64,000 nucleotides of DNA from NCBI GenBank assembly GCA_946182865.1, contig CAMHAV010000001.1, positions 1 through 64,000 of the forward strand, read 5' to 3'. Under the pieces are notes generated by a model. The model was not told the origin of the DNA, did not search any database, and was given only the letters and a program-made list of their open reading frames with translations. This stretch comes from an uncultured Clostridia bacterium (lineage in GTDB: Bacteria > Bacillota > Clostridia > Oscillospirales > Acutalibacteraceae). Positions within the stretch are counted from its first letter, which is position 1. Each line of letters begins with the position of its first letter. Positions 1 through 7,084 of this stretch are shown in pieces. A program made the translations under genes and the position numbers.

Positions 1-500
1 TAAAAGAATGATTTCTGTTCATCTTGATCTAAGGAAAGGTACTGTTCCTCCATCTCCTCCAATAGATCAATTAATGAATCTACTTGTTTTTGAATAATTC
101 TGTAAGTGTTAATTAAATTTATATTTGCATCGTTAATGATAACTTCTTCCATATCAAATGAATTGACTACATCAAATAACACAGCACCTGCCCCCACCAT
201 CGGTTCGCAGTATCGTTTTATAGTTGTTCCCATTCCCGTCGGGTAAAACGTTCTTATGTCTGGTAGAAGCTGCCCTTTTCCGCCTGCCCACTTCACAAAA
301 GGTTTGGCTTTAATGAGATTGTCGTATTTTTTAGTTCTTCCGTCAATTGGTTTCTCTGAATCCACAGGAATAAGCCACATCTGACCAATTTTAACTACGT
401 TGGGTATTCTGTTTTCACTGCATAATTTGTTTACTCGTCTGTGAGAAATATTCCATTTTTCAGCAGCTTCATTTGCAGATATATATTGTACTTGAGACAT
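1..500 (-). CDS. HTH-Dam type DNA adenine methyltransferase (3' end beyond window)
   Basis: This is the N-terminal ~166 residues of a DNA N6-adenine methylase; the gene runs off the left edge of the window. Residues 1-60 look like a MerR/excisionase-type helix-turn-helix with the words ISANEAAEKWNISHRRV, followed by a D12/Dam domain starting at about residue 68. That domain shows the SAM-binding KPFVKWAGGKGQLL motif, then EPMVGAGAVLFD and INDANINLIN, all typical of the Dam (D12 class) fold. The catalytic DPPY motif would lie outside the window. The ATG has a good ribosome site (TTGGAGGAATACA). It is AT-rich compared with the neighbouring relaxase, which suggests a cargo gene of the element. 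Family assignment is firm; target site (GATC is usual for Dam) is inference. Confidence 0.85.
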   Translation of the reverse strand, partial: MSQVQYISANEAAEKWNISHRRVNKLCSENRIPNVVKIGQMWLIPVDSEKPIDGRTKKYDNLIKAKPFVKWAGGKGQLLPDIRTFYPTGMGTTIKRYCEPMVGAGAVLFDVVNSFDMEEVIINDANINLINTYRIIQKQVDSLIDLLEEMEEQYLSLDQDEQKSFF

Positions 501-528
501 TGTATTCCTCCAAATTCATTATGCCTAT

Positions 529-557
529 ATTATATTCCTGTTCGGGAACAATAGCAA
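529..557 (-). promoter_or_regulatory. Promoter of the HTH-Dam gene with an internal dyad
   Basis: On the minus strand a -35 box TTGCTA (557-552), a 17-bp spacer and a -10 box TATAAT (534-529) precede the methylase start at 500. The spacer carries the dyad TGTTC-GG-GAACA (539-550), placed where a repressor would block RNA polymerase. The likely binder is unknown; the HTH at the N-terminus of the methylase itself is one candidate. Confidence 0.6.
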
Positions 558-592
558 TAGTTTTTTTGTTTTTTTAATATCTTCTTAAATTT

Positions 593-1948
593 TTATCTTA
601 ATCGAGTATTTCGTCCTTCTCCCATCTCCATCGCCCGCTCCTGCTCCATCCAACCCCTGATCTTCGGAATATCTTCCTCAATCCGCTGGGCAACCTGCCT
701 CTGCTTGCGCAGCGGAACGAGCTTCTTTGTGATCGCTTTGGCTTGCTCTTTCAAGGCGGCAGCTTCATCTGGTGATTTCGCGCGACGCAGTTTTAGTCGC
801 ATGGAATTGCGTTCCTGCTCCAGAGAAGCTATGCGTGAATCCAAACTTTCGCGCCATGCTGTGAAATCCTGCGGGGATTGAATGTCGTTATCGCAGAGCA
901 GGTGGTATTCTTCCAGATATCGGTCGAGCTTGCGGACTTCGGCACGCATTGTGGGAGAGATCGGGCGGCTGTTTGGCTGCGATGACGCCTCGTCCGTGCT
1001 GAGTTGCAACAGCTCCACAAATATCTGGAAGAGCAGCGTGACGGAATCCATGCGCTCGGCTCTACGGAGATTTTCCTCCAGATCAAGCAGCGGCTTACGC
1101 TTTCGGGAGGGAACAACAACGGCGTACAATTCCGGCTTGCGCCAGTTTTCAAGGAGCTTTTGCCGGATAGACTCCTTGCTGTATTCCTTACCCAGGCTTT
1201 CCAGACGAACCGCCCGCCGCCAGCCTTCCGCCCTGACAGACGGATATTGGAAACGGAAATCCCGCTCAAAACGGTAGCCAAGTCCTTTCAGATACCGTTC
1301 CACCGCCTGATAGGTGCTGCTTTTTGAAATAGCCTCGTCTACGTCTTTCCGAAGCATTTCACGGTGCGTCAACTGACCGGATTGCCGTACCCAGTGCGCT
1401 TTCTTGTTGCCGTAGAAGTGACTGAACGGTATCACCGACTTCCCTTGTTCGCGGCACACTTCGTCCGAGATTTCCCGCAGCCTGATGTGATCGCGGATAT
1501 GGTTTTCAAATTTCCTGCCGGTCTTGAAGGAAACGGAATTGACCACAATGTGATTGTGAATATTGTCTGTATTCAGATGTGTGGTGACGACAATCTCATA
1601 TTCATCGCCCCACATCCGCCTCGCTGTTTCCATGCCGATCTGGTGAGCTTCTTCCGGCGTGACTTCACCTGTGACAAAGCTCTGGTAACCGTGGTAGGCA
1701 ACATTGCCTCCGAGTTTTCCGAACCGTCGCTTGGTGTCCATCATGCATTGATAGGTTCTCTGTTTCGGGCAGTTGATAGCTGAAACATACATCTTCTGGT
1801 CAGTCTTCCGGTCGTTCTCCGCATAACAAATTGTCTTCCATAAATCATCGTCCATGAATCGCTTGTCGATAGTCTTGTCGGGATTTTCCGCATAATCAAT
1901 CACATCTTTCAATCTCGACTTGACGGGCCAGAATCCTGTACTTGCCAT
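593..1948 (-). CDS. mobA: Relaxase/mobilization nuclease (MobA/VirD2-like, MOBP type)
   Basis: A 451-residue relaxase that would nick oriT and pilot the element's DNA strand during conjugative mobilization. The N-terminal nuclease domain has the three-histidine metal motif as HLNTDNIHNH (His124, His131, His133). A tyrosine in DVIDYAENPDKT (Tyr19) is the likely nucleophile by family analogy. The C-terminal third (residues ~340-430) is charged and predicted coiled coil. The start has GGAGG nine bases upstream and overlaps the end of the mobC gene by 40 bases, so the two are translationally linked. No type IV secretion genes are visible, so the element appears mobilizable rather than self-transmissible within what can be seen here. 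Confidence 0.9.
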   Translation of the reverse strand: MASTGFWPVKSRLKDVIDYAENPDKTIDKRFMDDDLWKTICYAENDRKTDQKMYVSAINCPKQRTYQCMMDTKRRFGKLGGNVAYHGYQSFVTGEVTPEEAHQIGMETARRMWGDEYEIVVTTHLNTDNIHNHIVVNSVSFKTGRKFENHIRDHIRLREISDEVCREQGKSVIPFSHFYGNKKAHWVRQSGQLTHREMLRKDVDEAISKSSTYQAVERYLKGLGYRFERDFRFQYPSVRAEGWRRAVRLESLGKEYSKESIRQKLLENWRKPELYAVVVPSRKRKPLLDLEENLRRAERMDSVTLLFQIFVELLQLSTDEASSQPNSRPISPTMRAEVRKLDRYLEEYHLLCDNDIQSPQDFTAWRESLDSRIASLEQERNSMRLKLRRAKSPDEAAALKEQAKAITKKLVPLRKQRQVAQRIEEDIPKIRGWMEQERAMEMGEGRNTRLR

Positions 1949-2256
1949 GCTGACGCCTCCTTCCGAATCTGTGCCGCCGTTTGCTTTGGCGACTCTGTAA
2001 CCGCTTGGTGGATTTCGTCGAACAGTTGTAATGCTGCTGTTTCCGTTGCCGGAGACAAGTTTCGGTTAAGCAGCTCGCTGAGCTTTGCGTTGAAGCTGTA
2101 AAAGCTGTCAGGGACAACAGTTCTCGGCACAAAGCCCAATGCCCGCTTGCGGATATATTCAGCCGCTGACAGCCCGCAGCTCCTTGCCAAATCTTCAATC
2201 TTCTGTTTCTCCTGCGGAGACACACGGAGGTACAAACGCTCCTGTTTTTCTTTCAT
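1909..2256 (-). CDS. mobC: MobC-like relaxosome accessory protein
   Basis: A 115-residue protein with an N-terminal ribbon-helix-helix type segment (RLYLRVSPQEKQKIEDLA) followed by the phrase GLSAAEYIRKRALGF. This arrangement is typical of MobC proteins that bind oriT and help the relaxase. It lies immediately upstream of, and overlaps, the relaxase gene, and immediately downstream of the candidate oriT inverted repeat. A second RHH protein of the same class is encoded at 4431-4754, so the element carries two. Function is inferred from family and position. Confidence 0.8.
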   Translation of the reverse strand: MKEKQERLYLRVSPQEKQKIEDLARSCGLSAAEYIRKRALGFVPRTVVPDSFYSFNAKLSELLNRNLSPATETAALQLFDEIHQAVTESPKQTAAQIRKEASAWQVQDSGPSSRD

Positions 2257-2284
2257 AATATCCCTTCTTTCTGTCAGATTCGGG

Positions 2285-2360
2285 GTTAGGGGTGTCCCTT
2301 AAATCCGGAACTTGCCGTACAAGTTCCCTGCTTGCTACAGTGTAAGACGCGCCCTTCCCT
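2285..2360. other. Candidate origin of transfer (oriT)
   Basis: The interval in front of mobC holds a perfect 8-bp inverted repeat, GGAACTTG (2307-2314) and CAAGTTCC (2320-2327), with a 5-base loop. It is followed by CTGCTTGCTACAGTG. An inverted repeat next to a nick region directly upstream of mobC-mobA is the standard layout of MOBP-type oriT sites. The exact nick position cannot be read from sequence alone. Confidence 0.55.
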
Positions 2361-2406
2361 CGAAAATCTCTCGTTCTCCATTGTTTGAAAAATCCATTCT
2401 TTCCAA

Positions 2407-2548
2407 TGGCACGGAAAACCTACGTTTCCGGCACGTTTTTCTGAAAAATGGCACGAAATCAGAGCATTTTTGGCACAGAACTTTTTTCACGTGCCAGAAT
2501 CAGCCTTTTTTGGCACAAGTCTGTGCCATTTTTGCCCAATTCTGGCAC
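2407..2548. repeat. TGGCAC repeat array (second iteron-like cluster)
   Basis: The hexamer TGGCAC occurs directly at 2407, 2449, 2471, 2511 and 2543, and inverted (GTGCCA) at 2491 and 2523, with a one-mismatch copy at 2429. Most steps are 20-22 bp, about two helical turns, and the copies are usually preceded by a T-run. It fills most of the 346-bp gene-free stretch 2257-2602 together with the oriT candidate. It may be a relaxosome, replication or regulator binding array. Confidence 0.6.
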
Positions 2549-2602
2549 GAACGATAAAAGGGCGCGGAAGTCGCTTGATTCGATCTCCACACCCTTGTCC
2601 GG

Positions 2603-2983
2603 CTACGCGAAAATGATTTCAGCATTGACCATTTCGGTTGCCCTGCTGCCAATGTTGTTCATCGTCTGTACCCATAGCATTTGATTTTCGGCTTTGAGCT
2701 GTTCGGTGACACCTTCCTTTGCGGCAAGTGCCGTTACTGCCCGAAAATAGAAATCCGTTGCCCGCCTGTCGATATCCGCGAGATAGGAATGCAGCTTTCC
2801 GCTGGTCAACAGATTGGTGTAGTGTACCTGCTTGTACTGCCTGATATAATCCAAATGCCGCCTGCCCCAAGTGCCTATTGGCTCGGTGGATTCTTCTTCC
2901 TGTGTTGGCACCAGATTCGGGAGAAGGTAATCTCCATGCTGTGAATAAGTACCGCCCATTTCTTCAAAAAATGTTTGAATCAT
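2603..2983 (-). CDS. TnpV-family transposon protein
   Basis: A 126-residue protein matching the TnpV family found in clostridial mobilizable transposons. Recognisable features are the opening phrase with GGTYSQHGDYLLPNL, the word GRRHLDYIRQYK around residues 40-52, and the LADIDRRA segment. The family has no established biochemical function. It lies between the two repeat arrays of the element and reads away from the repA gene. A plausible promoter for it sits in the AT-rich stretch at 3164-3193. Confidence 0.75.
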   Translation of the reverse strand: MIQTFFEEMGGTYSQHGDYLLPNLVPTQEEESTEPIGTWGRRHLDYIRQYKQVHYTNLLTSGKLHSYLADIDRRATDFYFRAVTALAAKEGVTEQLKAENQMLWVQTMNNIGSRATEMVNAEIIFA

Positions 2984-3033
2984 TTTCCATTCCTGCCTTT
3001 CTTCTTAATTGATTTTTTGTGATCATTCCTGTC

Positions 3034-3114
3034 TGTGACGGTTGTGACGATTGTGACGGTTAATTTACACCCCCTACTATCAAAATCATCGTCACAACCG
3101 TCACAATCGTCACG
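3034..3114. repeat. Inverted iteron module A (candidate replication origin)
   Basis: Three tandem 9-mers TGTGACGRT (3034-3060) face three inverted copies (3088-3114) across a 27-bp spacer containing ACACCCCCTACT. The two arms are complementary apart from a few G/A changes, so the unit can also form a long hairpin. It lies just beyond the repA stop codon. Confidence 0.75.
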
Positions 3115-3209
3115 CCTCTCAATTTTTTGTCTTGTTATGATGCTTTTATATTTATACATTATCAGTATAGCTCATAAAAAGTGGTAAGATCAATGTGAAT
3201 AAAACTTTC
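3115..3209. other. AT-rich stretch between iteron modules, with tnpV promoter
   Basis: About 95 bp, strongly AT-rich, separates the two inverted iteron modules. This is where a DNA-unwinding element would be expected in an iteron origin. It also carries a minus-strand promoter match: -35 TTGATC (3193-3188), 18-bp spacer, -10 TATACT (3169-3164), which could serve tnpV. Confidence 0.5.
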
Positions 3210-3292
3210 TGTGACGGTTGTGACGATTGTGACGGTTAAATTGACACCCCCTACTTTCAAATTCATCGTCACAACCGTCACGCATCGTCACG
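3210..3292. repeat. Inverted iteron module B (candidate replication origin)
   Basis: A second copy of module A, 176 bp away: TGTGACGRT x3 at 3210-3236 and inverted copies at 3265-3273, 3274-3282 and 3284-3292. The spacer is again conserved (ACACCCCCTACT). The last inverted copy overlaps the repA stop codon. Duplication of the whole module, loop included, argues for protein binding sites. Confidence 0.75.
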
Positions 3293-4430
3293 CCTGATTC
3301 AATGTCAGTGTAATGAATCTGCCGTCGCGTTTTCGGAAGGTTTCATACCTTACTCCAAATTCATTCAGCAGCCTTCCCGCGATGACATTCAGTTTCTTAG
3401 TCAAGGCATTGGGCGAAAGGTCGGAATGGAGAAGTGCTGCCAAATCTGTTGCAGTTCCCTGCCATTTCGGGCAGTCTGGCGTGATGTGCTTTGCAATCTC
3501 CACAAGGAGTGGTTCGGGCGGCTCTTTCCATAATTCCACTTCGGCTTTTACCAGTTCCCATGTCAGGTTTTCCGCATTTCGTACAAGCTCCAGTCGCTGG
3601 TCTTGCTGATCTCTGCCTGAAATATCCAGTGTCGCTTTGTTGGAGGTGCGTTTTTCTTTTTGGAGGATAAAGGCTCCGTCAGCCGCGCCGAGCAATCCGT
3701 TGGTACCGGAGATCATATCGAAGGAATCGTCGGATTTCTGCTTTCGCGTGTGGTGAACGAGGATGATACACACTCCCGTTTTTTCGGCTATTTCTTTCAT
3801 TGCTGTTATAAATTCGTAATCTCTCTGGTAGCTGTAATCGGAGCCGACGTCACGAACCTTTTGCAGCGTGTCAATGATAATCAGTCGTGTGTCTTGGTGT
3901 CGGTTGATGAATCCCTGAATCTGTTCGCATAAGCCGTCACCCAAGTGGTGGGAGTTCACCGCGAAGTGAAGATTATCTGTTGTTTCCGTGCCGAACATCT
4001 TGTACATTCGCCTTTGCAATCGGCAGTAATCGTCTTCCAGTGCGAAATACAGGACGGTGCTTTGTCTGACGGGAAACTGCTTCCAGAGTGGAATACCTGT
4101 GCTGACGTGGTAAGCAAGCTGCGCCATCAGGAAGCTCTTTCCCAGCTTCGGCGCTCCAACGAACAGATACACGCCGGAATTGAGCAATCCTTCCACAATC
4201 GGCGGTTTCAAGCTGTAAACCGAATTATACAACTCGTTCATCGTGATTGTGTCGACATATTCTTCATCAAAGTCCAGATTTTGATAATCAAAATCATTTT
4301 CGTAATTTGCTTCAAAACTATTGCTTTTTTCGTCATAATCGGTTATACTATTACCGTAATCGTTATTTGACTGCTCTTCATCTGCGCCAACAGATGGGTT
4401 AAGAGCGGTCATTTCTTTTTCATATGCCAT
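3288..4430 (-). CDS. repA: RepA-like AAA ATPase (plasmid-type replicative helicase)
   Basis: A 380-residue RecA/DnaB-fold ATPase of the AAA_25 (RepA of RSF1010-like) family. An acidic, Asn/Asp-rich N-terminus (1-60) is followed by Walker A GAPKLGKS (92-99), the segment ALEDDYCRLQRR, Walker B LIIIDTLQ (Asp187) and a VHHTRK sensor-type motif. The C-terminal ~80 residues look like a winged-helix DNA-binding region. Such proteins unwind plasmid or element origins. The gene abuts the RHH gene upstream with no gap (stop and ATG adjacent) and ends inside the iteron array, which is a likely target. Helicase fold is firm; replication role is inferred from family and position. Confidence 0.8.
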   Translation of the reverse strand: MAYEKEMTALNPSVGADEEQSNNDYGNSITDYDEKSNSFEANYENDFDYQNLDFDEEYVDTITMNELYNSVYSLKPPIVEGLLNSGVYLFVGAPKLGKSFLMAQLAYHVSTGIPLWKQFPVRQSTVLYFALEDDYCRLQRRMYKMFGTETTDNLHFAVNSHHLGDGLCEQIQGFINRHQDTRLIIIDTLQKVRDVGSDYSYQRDYEFITAMKEIAEKTGVCIILVHHTRKQKSDDSFDMISGTNGLLGAADGAFILQKEKRTSNKATLDISGRDQQDQRLELVRNAENLTWELVKAEVELWKEPPEPLLVEIAKHITPDCPKWQGTATDLAALLHSDLSPNALTKKLNVIAGRLLNEFGVRYETFRKRDGRFITLTLNQA

Positions 4431-4754
4431 CTACACTTCTCCTTTCATTTCGCCGAGAATAGTGGCAATCATTCCGATCAGTTCATTAAGCTCATCTGAA
4501 ATCTCGCTGCTATCGCTGATACGCTGCAATTCCTGCAATATCCGGCTCATTTCGATTCGGAGTGCTTTGTAAACTCTCGGATTGCTCTCCACCGTAATCT
4601 CTCGGTCAGCCAGTCGCTTCATAATATAATCCTGCTTCGTCAGCCCTGACAGGGCAACCAATCTGTCAAGCTGCTGCGCTTCTTCCGGCGACGCCCGAAA
4701 ACTCACCATGACGTTTCGCCACCGATTCTTCGCGTCAACACGTTTGGCGGACAT
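4431..4754 (-). CDS. Ribbon-helix-helix MobC-like protein
   Basis: A 107-residue protein whose N-terminus (RWRNVMVSFRASPEEAQQLD, residues 11-30) reads as a ribbon-helix-helix DNA-binding strand and helix. It is followed by SGLTKQDYIMKRLADREI as in plasmid MobC/RHH regulators, then a helical C-terminus. It starts three bases after the integrase stop and ends directly against the repA ATG. It is therefore a middle gene of the xis-int-rhh-repA operon. Binding to the iterons or acting as a second relaxosome protein are both possible. Confidence 0.75.
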   Translation of the reverse strand: MSAKRVDAKNRWRNVMVSFRASPEEAQQLDRLVALSGLTKQDYIMKRLADREITVESNPRVYKALRIEMSRILQELQRISDSSEISDELNELIGMIATILGEMKGEV

Positions 4755-4756
4755 TT

Positions 4757-5836
4757 TTATGCGTCCTCCTTTCTGAAATTGTTGAGTTTATCTGCCATAT
4801 CCGTCTGTGTGGACGGAAACAGATGCGCATAATTGTAGGTGATATTGATACTCTCGTGTCCCACTCGGTCGGCAATCGCCACCGCGGAATATCCCATCTC
4901 AATCAGGAGTGAAATGTGACTGTGGCGCAGATCGTGAATTCTGATCTTCTTTACGCCTGCTATCTCCGCGCCTCGCGCCATTTCGTGAGTAAGATAGCTT
5001 TTGGTTATCTCAAAGATTCTGTCCTTGTCGCCGATCTGGTAAAGGTGTTTCAGATAATCCTGCATTTCCTCCACCAGAAACTGCGGCATTTTGACGGTTC
5101 GATTGCTTTTGGGCGTTTTCGGGTCGGTAATGATGTCCCGTTTGTCAATCCGCTGATAGGATTTGTTGATCGTCACCGTGCCTCGTTCAAAGTCGAAATC
5201 TTCGGGCGTGAGTGCCAGCAGCTCTCCTTCGCGGATTCCACACCAGTAGAGCATTTCAAAGGCGTAAAATGAAATCGGTTTATCCATAATGGCAAAGGAG
5301 AATTTTTTGTATTCCTCCTGCGTCCAGAAGAGCATTTCCCTCGCTTTCGCTTTTCCCATATTTCCCACCTTTGCGGCGGGATTTTCTTTTAGTCCGTAAA
5401 ACTTTACCGCATGGTTGAATAACGCGCTGAGCTGATTGTGGACGGTTTTGAGATAAACAGGAGAATACGGCTTGCCGTTCTTGTCCTTGCCGTCCAGCAT
5501 GGTGTTCTGCCACGCTATCACGTCCTTGGGCTGAATTTCGCTCATTTTTCGCTTGCCGAAGTAAGGCATAATCTTGGTTCGGAGAATATGCTCCTTTGTG
5601 TGCCATGTGTTTTCCTTCATTCGGCTTCTCATGTCGGCGGTGTAGGTTTCCACAAAACTCTCAAACGTCATATCCAAGTCCGCTTCGCTTTTGTTCTGCT
5701 GTTCGCGTTCCCACGCCTGTGCTTCCCGCTTGGTGGCAAATCCTCGCTTGGTAGATTGCTTCCGGTTTCCCTGCCAATCCGTGTATCGGTAACATACCCT
5801 CCACGTGTTGGTCTTTGTGTCCTTGTAGACTGACAA
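4757..5836 (-). CDS. int: Tyrosine recombinase / integrase of the element
   Basis: A 359-residue phage-type integrase. The N-terminus (1-48) is an AP2-like arm-binding domain with WRVCYRYTDWQG, residues ~56-150 form the SAM-like core-binding domain, and the rest is catalytic. The catalytic set is visible: Arg202 in GIREGELLAL, a lysine in the TPKSNRT turn, His301/Arg304 in HDLRHSH, His327 in GHESI and nucleophile Tyr336 in NYAHLF. The start is a TTG directly against the xis stop, with GGAGG eight bases upstream. The neighbouring guaA 3' end suggests that this enzyme targets guaA. Confidence 0.93.
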   Translation of the reverse strand: MSVYKDTKTNTWRVCYRYTDWQGNRKQSTKRGFATKREAQAWEREQQNKSEADLDMTFESFVETYTADMRSRMKENTWHTKEHILRTKIMPYFGKRKMSEIQPKDVIAWQNTMLDGKDKNGKPYSPVYLKTVHNQLSALFNHAVKFYGLKENPAAKVGNMGKAKAREMLFWTQEEYKKFSFAIMDKPISFYAFEMLYWCGIREGELLALTPEDFDFERGTVTINKSYQRIDKRDIITDPKTPKSNRTVKMPQFLVEEMQDYLKHLYQIGDKDRIFEITKSYLTHEMARGAEIAGVKKIRIHDLRHSHISLLIEMGYSAVAIADRVGHESINITYNYAHLFPSTQTDMADKLNNFRKEDA

Positions 5837-6034
5837 TTACTTTTCCTCCTTCTTTGGCTGCATGTAGCAGGTTCTTTCCAAAAAATACTGGCGGTTGACT
5901 TTTCCGGAAATCGTGATGTATCCTTTTTCACGCAATTCCCGATTGAGCTTCTGGACGATTTTGTAGGCATAAGATTTGGATACTCCCAATTCCACCGCTA
6001 CTTCCTCGACTCTCATGAATAATGTGTTTTCCAT
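5837..6034 (-). CDS. xis: Excisionase-like small HTH protein
   Basis: A 65-residue protein with a winged helix-turn-helix (VEEVAVELGVSKSYAYKIVQ, residues 7-26) and a basic tail. It immediately precedes the integrase gene and shares its ribosome-binding context, as excisionases of clostridial integrative elements do. It would bend DNA at the attachment site and favour excision. Family similarity alone cannot separate an excisionase from a small regulator; the position supports the former. Confidence 0.75.
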   Translation of the reverse strand: MENTLFMRVEEVAVELGVSKSYAYKIVQKLNRELREKGYITISGKVNRQYFLERTCYMQPKKEEK

Positions 6035-6075
6035 TTTTGAAGCCTCACTTTCTAATCAAATATCTCAGTTTATAA

Positions 6076-6206
6076 ACTAACTTCTGCGTTAGTCTTTAGA
6101 ATCTACTTATATTATAACTAACTCGCAAGCCAATGTCAAGTAGTTTTTCAAAAAAATACTCACTTTGGAATTATTTTTTCTTGACACTGACTAACTTGTA
6201 TGTTAT
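6076..6206. promoter_or_regulatory. Operators ACTAAC-N6-GTTAGT in the divergent control region
   Basis: A full dyad ACTAAC-N6-GTTAGT lies at 6076-6093, downstream of the xis promoter. A near dyad ACTAAC-N6-GTTAT lies at 6190-6206, across the spacer and -10 of the repressor promoter, and a single half-site lies at 6117-6124 in the xis promoter spacer. The arrangement fits a repressor that controls both its own gene and excision, with the XRE protein at 6245 as the obvious candidate. Confidence 0.65.
6111..6139 (-). promoter_or_regulatory. Promoter of the xis-int-rhh-repA operon
   Basis: A consensus minus-strand sigma-A promoter: -35 TTGACA (6139-6134), 17-bp spacer, -10 TATAAT (6116-6111). 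The spacer contains an ACTAACTC half-site (6117-6124) matching the operators listed next. Confidence 0.85.
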
Positions 6207-6209
6207 ATT
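6181..6209 (+). promoter_or_regulatory. Promoter of the XRE repressor gene
   Basis: A plus-strand promoter with -35 TTGACA (6181-6186), a 17-bp spacer and -10 TATATT (6204-6209). The near-dyad operator covers the spacer and -10 box. AGGAG at 6230-6234 is the ribosome site for the ATG at 6245. Confidence 0.8.
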
Positions 6210-6244
6210 TTATTTAGCTTAGGTTATACAGGAGATGTTAAACT

Positions 6245-6988
6245 ATGTTTCTTGGTGAAAAAATTGCTTTCTTCCGCAAAATGCACGGAATGACACAGAA
6301 GATTCTCGGTTTGAAGATGGGATTGTCACCTCAAAATGCCGACGCGAGAATCGCACAGTATGAATGCGGGGCGCGCACACCAAAACCGGAGATGATCAGG
6401 TCATTCGCACTTGCTCTCGGCGTTTCACCGTATGCCCTTCGGGTACCGGATTCACAGGACGTAATGCTGCTCATGCACATATTGTTCGATTGGGAAGACT
6501 CATTCGGTTTACACGTCCAGATGATCGACGGAAAACCGCATTTAGCCATTGAAGATACCGAAACACCCAACAGACAGCTTTTTACGTATTTACTTACCGA
6601 GTGGTATGAGCAGTATGAAAAGTACCGTTCCGGCGAAATGCTGCAAGATGAATATGATGAATGGCGTTATCTTTATCCGATGTTTGACACCAATGTTCAT
6701 ATGCCAAGCAAAAAGGCTCTCGATCACTGGTTTGACACGGTAGAAGCATATAAAGAAGCAGAGACCAAGAAAAAGAAATCAAAAGCGAGGAAAAAAGCAA
6801 CCGAAGAAATCCATTCCGGTACTACATCTTTCAACGAGGAATACATCGCTTCCCAGCAGTCCGCCGGATTAATACCTATGACAGACGAAACAGATGATTC
6901 TGACAGTCAAGCAGATTCTTTGCCAAGCGATGAATCCGGCGCAAAAAAGCCGAAGCGATACAAAGTCATTCGCGGGTTCAAAAAATAA
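6245..6988 (+). CDS. XRE-family repressor of the element
   Basis: A 247-residue regulator with an N-terminal cro/cI-type helix-turn-helix (residues ~6-60, containing LGLKMGLSPQNADARIAQYE and later SFALALGVSPYAL). A middle region rich in acidic and aromatic residues follows, then a lysine/serine-rich tail that looks disordered. It reads divergently from xis-int-repA across a 210-bp region with two strong promoters and matching operators. The likely role is to keep the integrated element quiescent; that is inference from layout. There is no protease domain, so loss of repression would need another trigger than LexA-like self-cleavage. Confidence 0.85.
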   Translation: MFLGEKIAFFRKMHGMTQKILGLKMGLSPQNADARIAQYECGARTPKPEMIRSFALALGVSPYALRVPDSQDVMLLMHILFDWEDSFGLHVQMIDGKPHLAIEDTETPNRQLFTYLLTEWYEQYEKYRSGEMLQDEYDEWRYLYPMFDTNVHMPSKKALDHWFDTVEAYKEAETKKKKSKARKKATEEIHSGTTSFNEEYIASQQSAGLIPMTDETDDSDSQADSLPSDESGAKKPKRYKVIRGFKK

Positions 6989-6994
6989 ATGCAA

Positions 6995-7054
6995 AAAGAG
7001 CTAACAGACAGAAAGTGTTTGAAATATATAACACTCAAAATCTGTTAGCTCTTT
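6995..7054 (+). terminator. Terminator after the XRE gene
   Basis: A 14-bp perfect inverted repeat, AAAGAGCTAACAGA (6995-7008) and its complement (7041-7054), encloses a second 6-bp stem (7014-7019 with 7030-7035). The outer arm ends in a T-run. Confidence 0.75.
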
Positions 7055-7084
7055 ATTATTGGAATAATACGATTTTTAGAAAAT

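Noticed and set aside
2448-2684. Plus-strand frame with FGTELF- and FWHKS-type repeated words
   Set aside because: The repeated residues come from the TGGCAC DNA array, not from a protein repeat.
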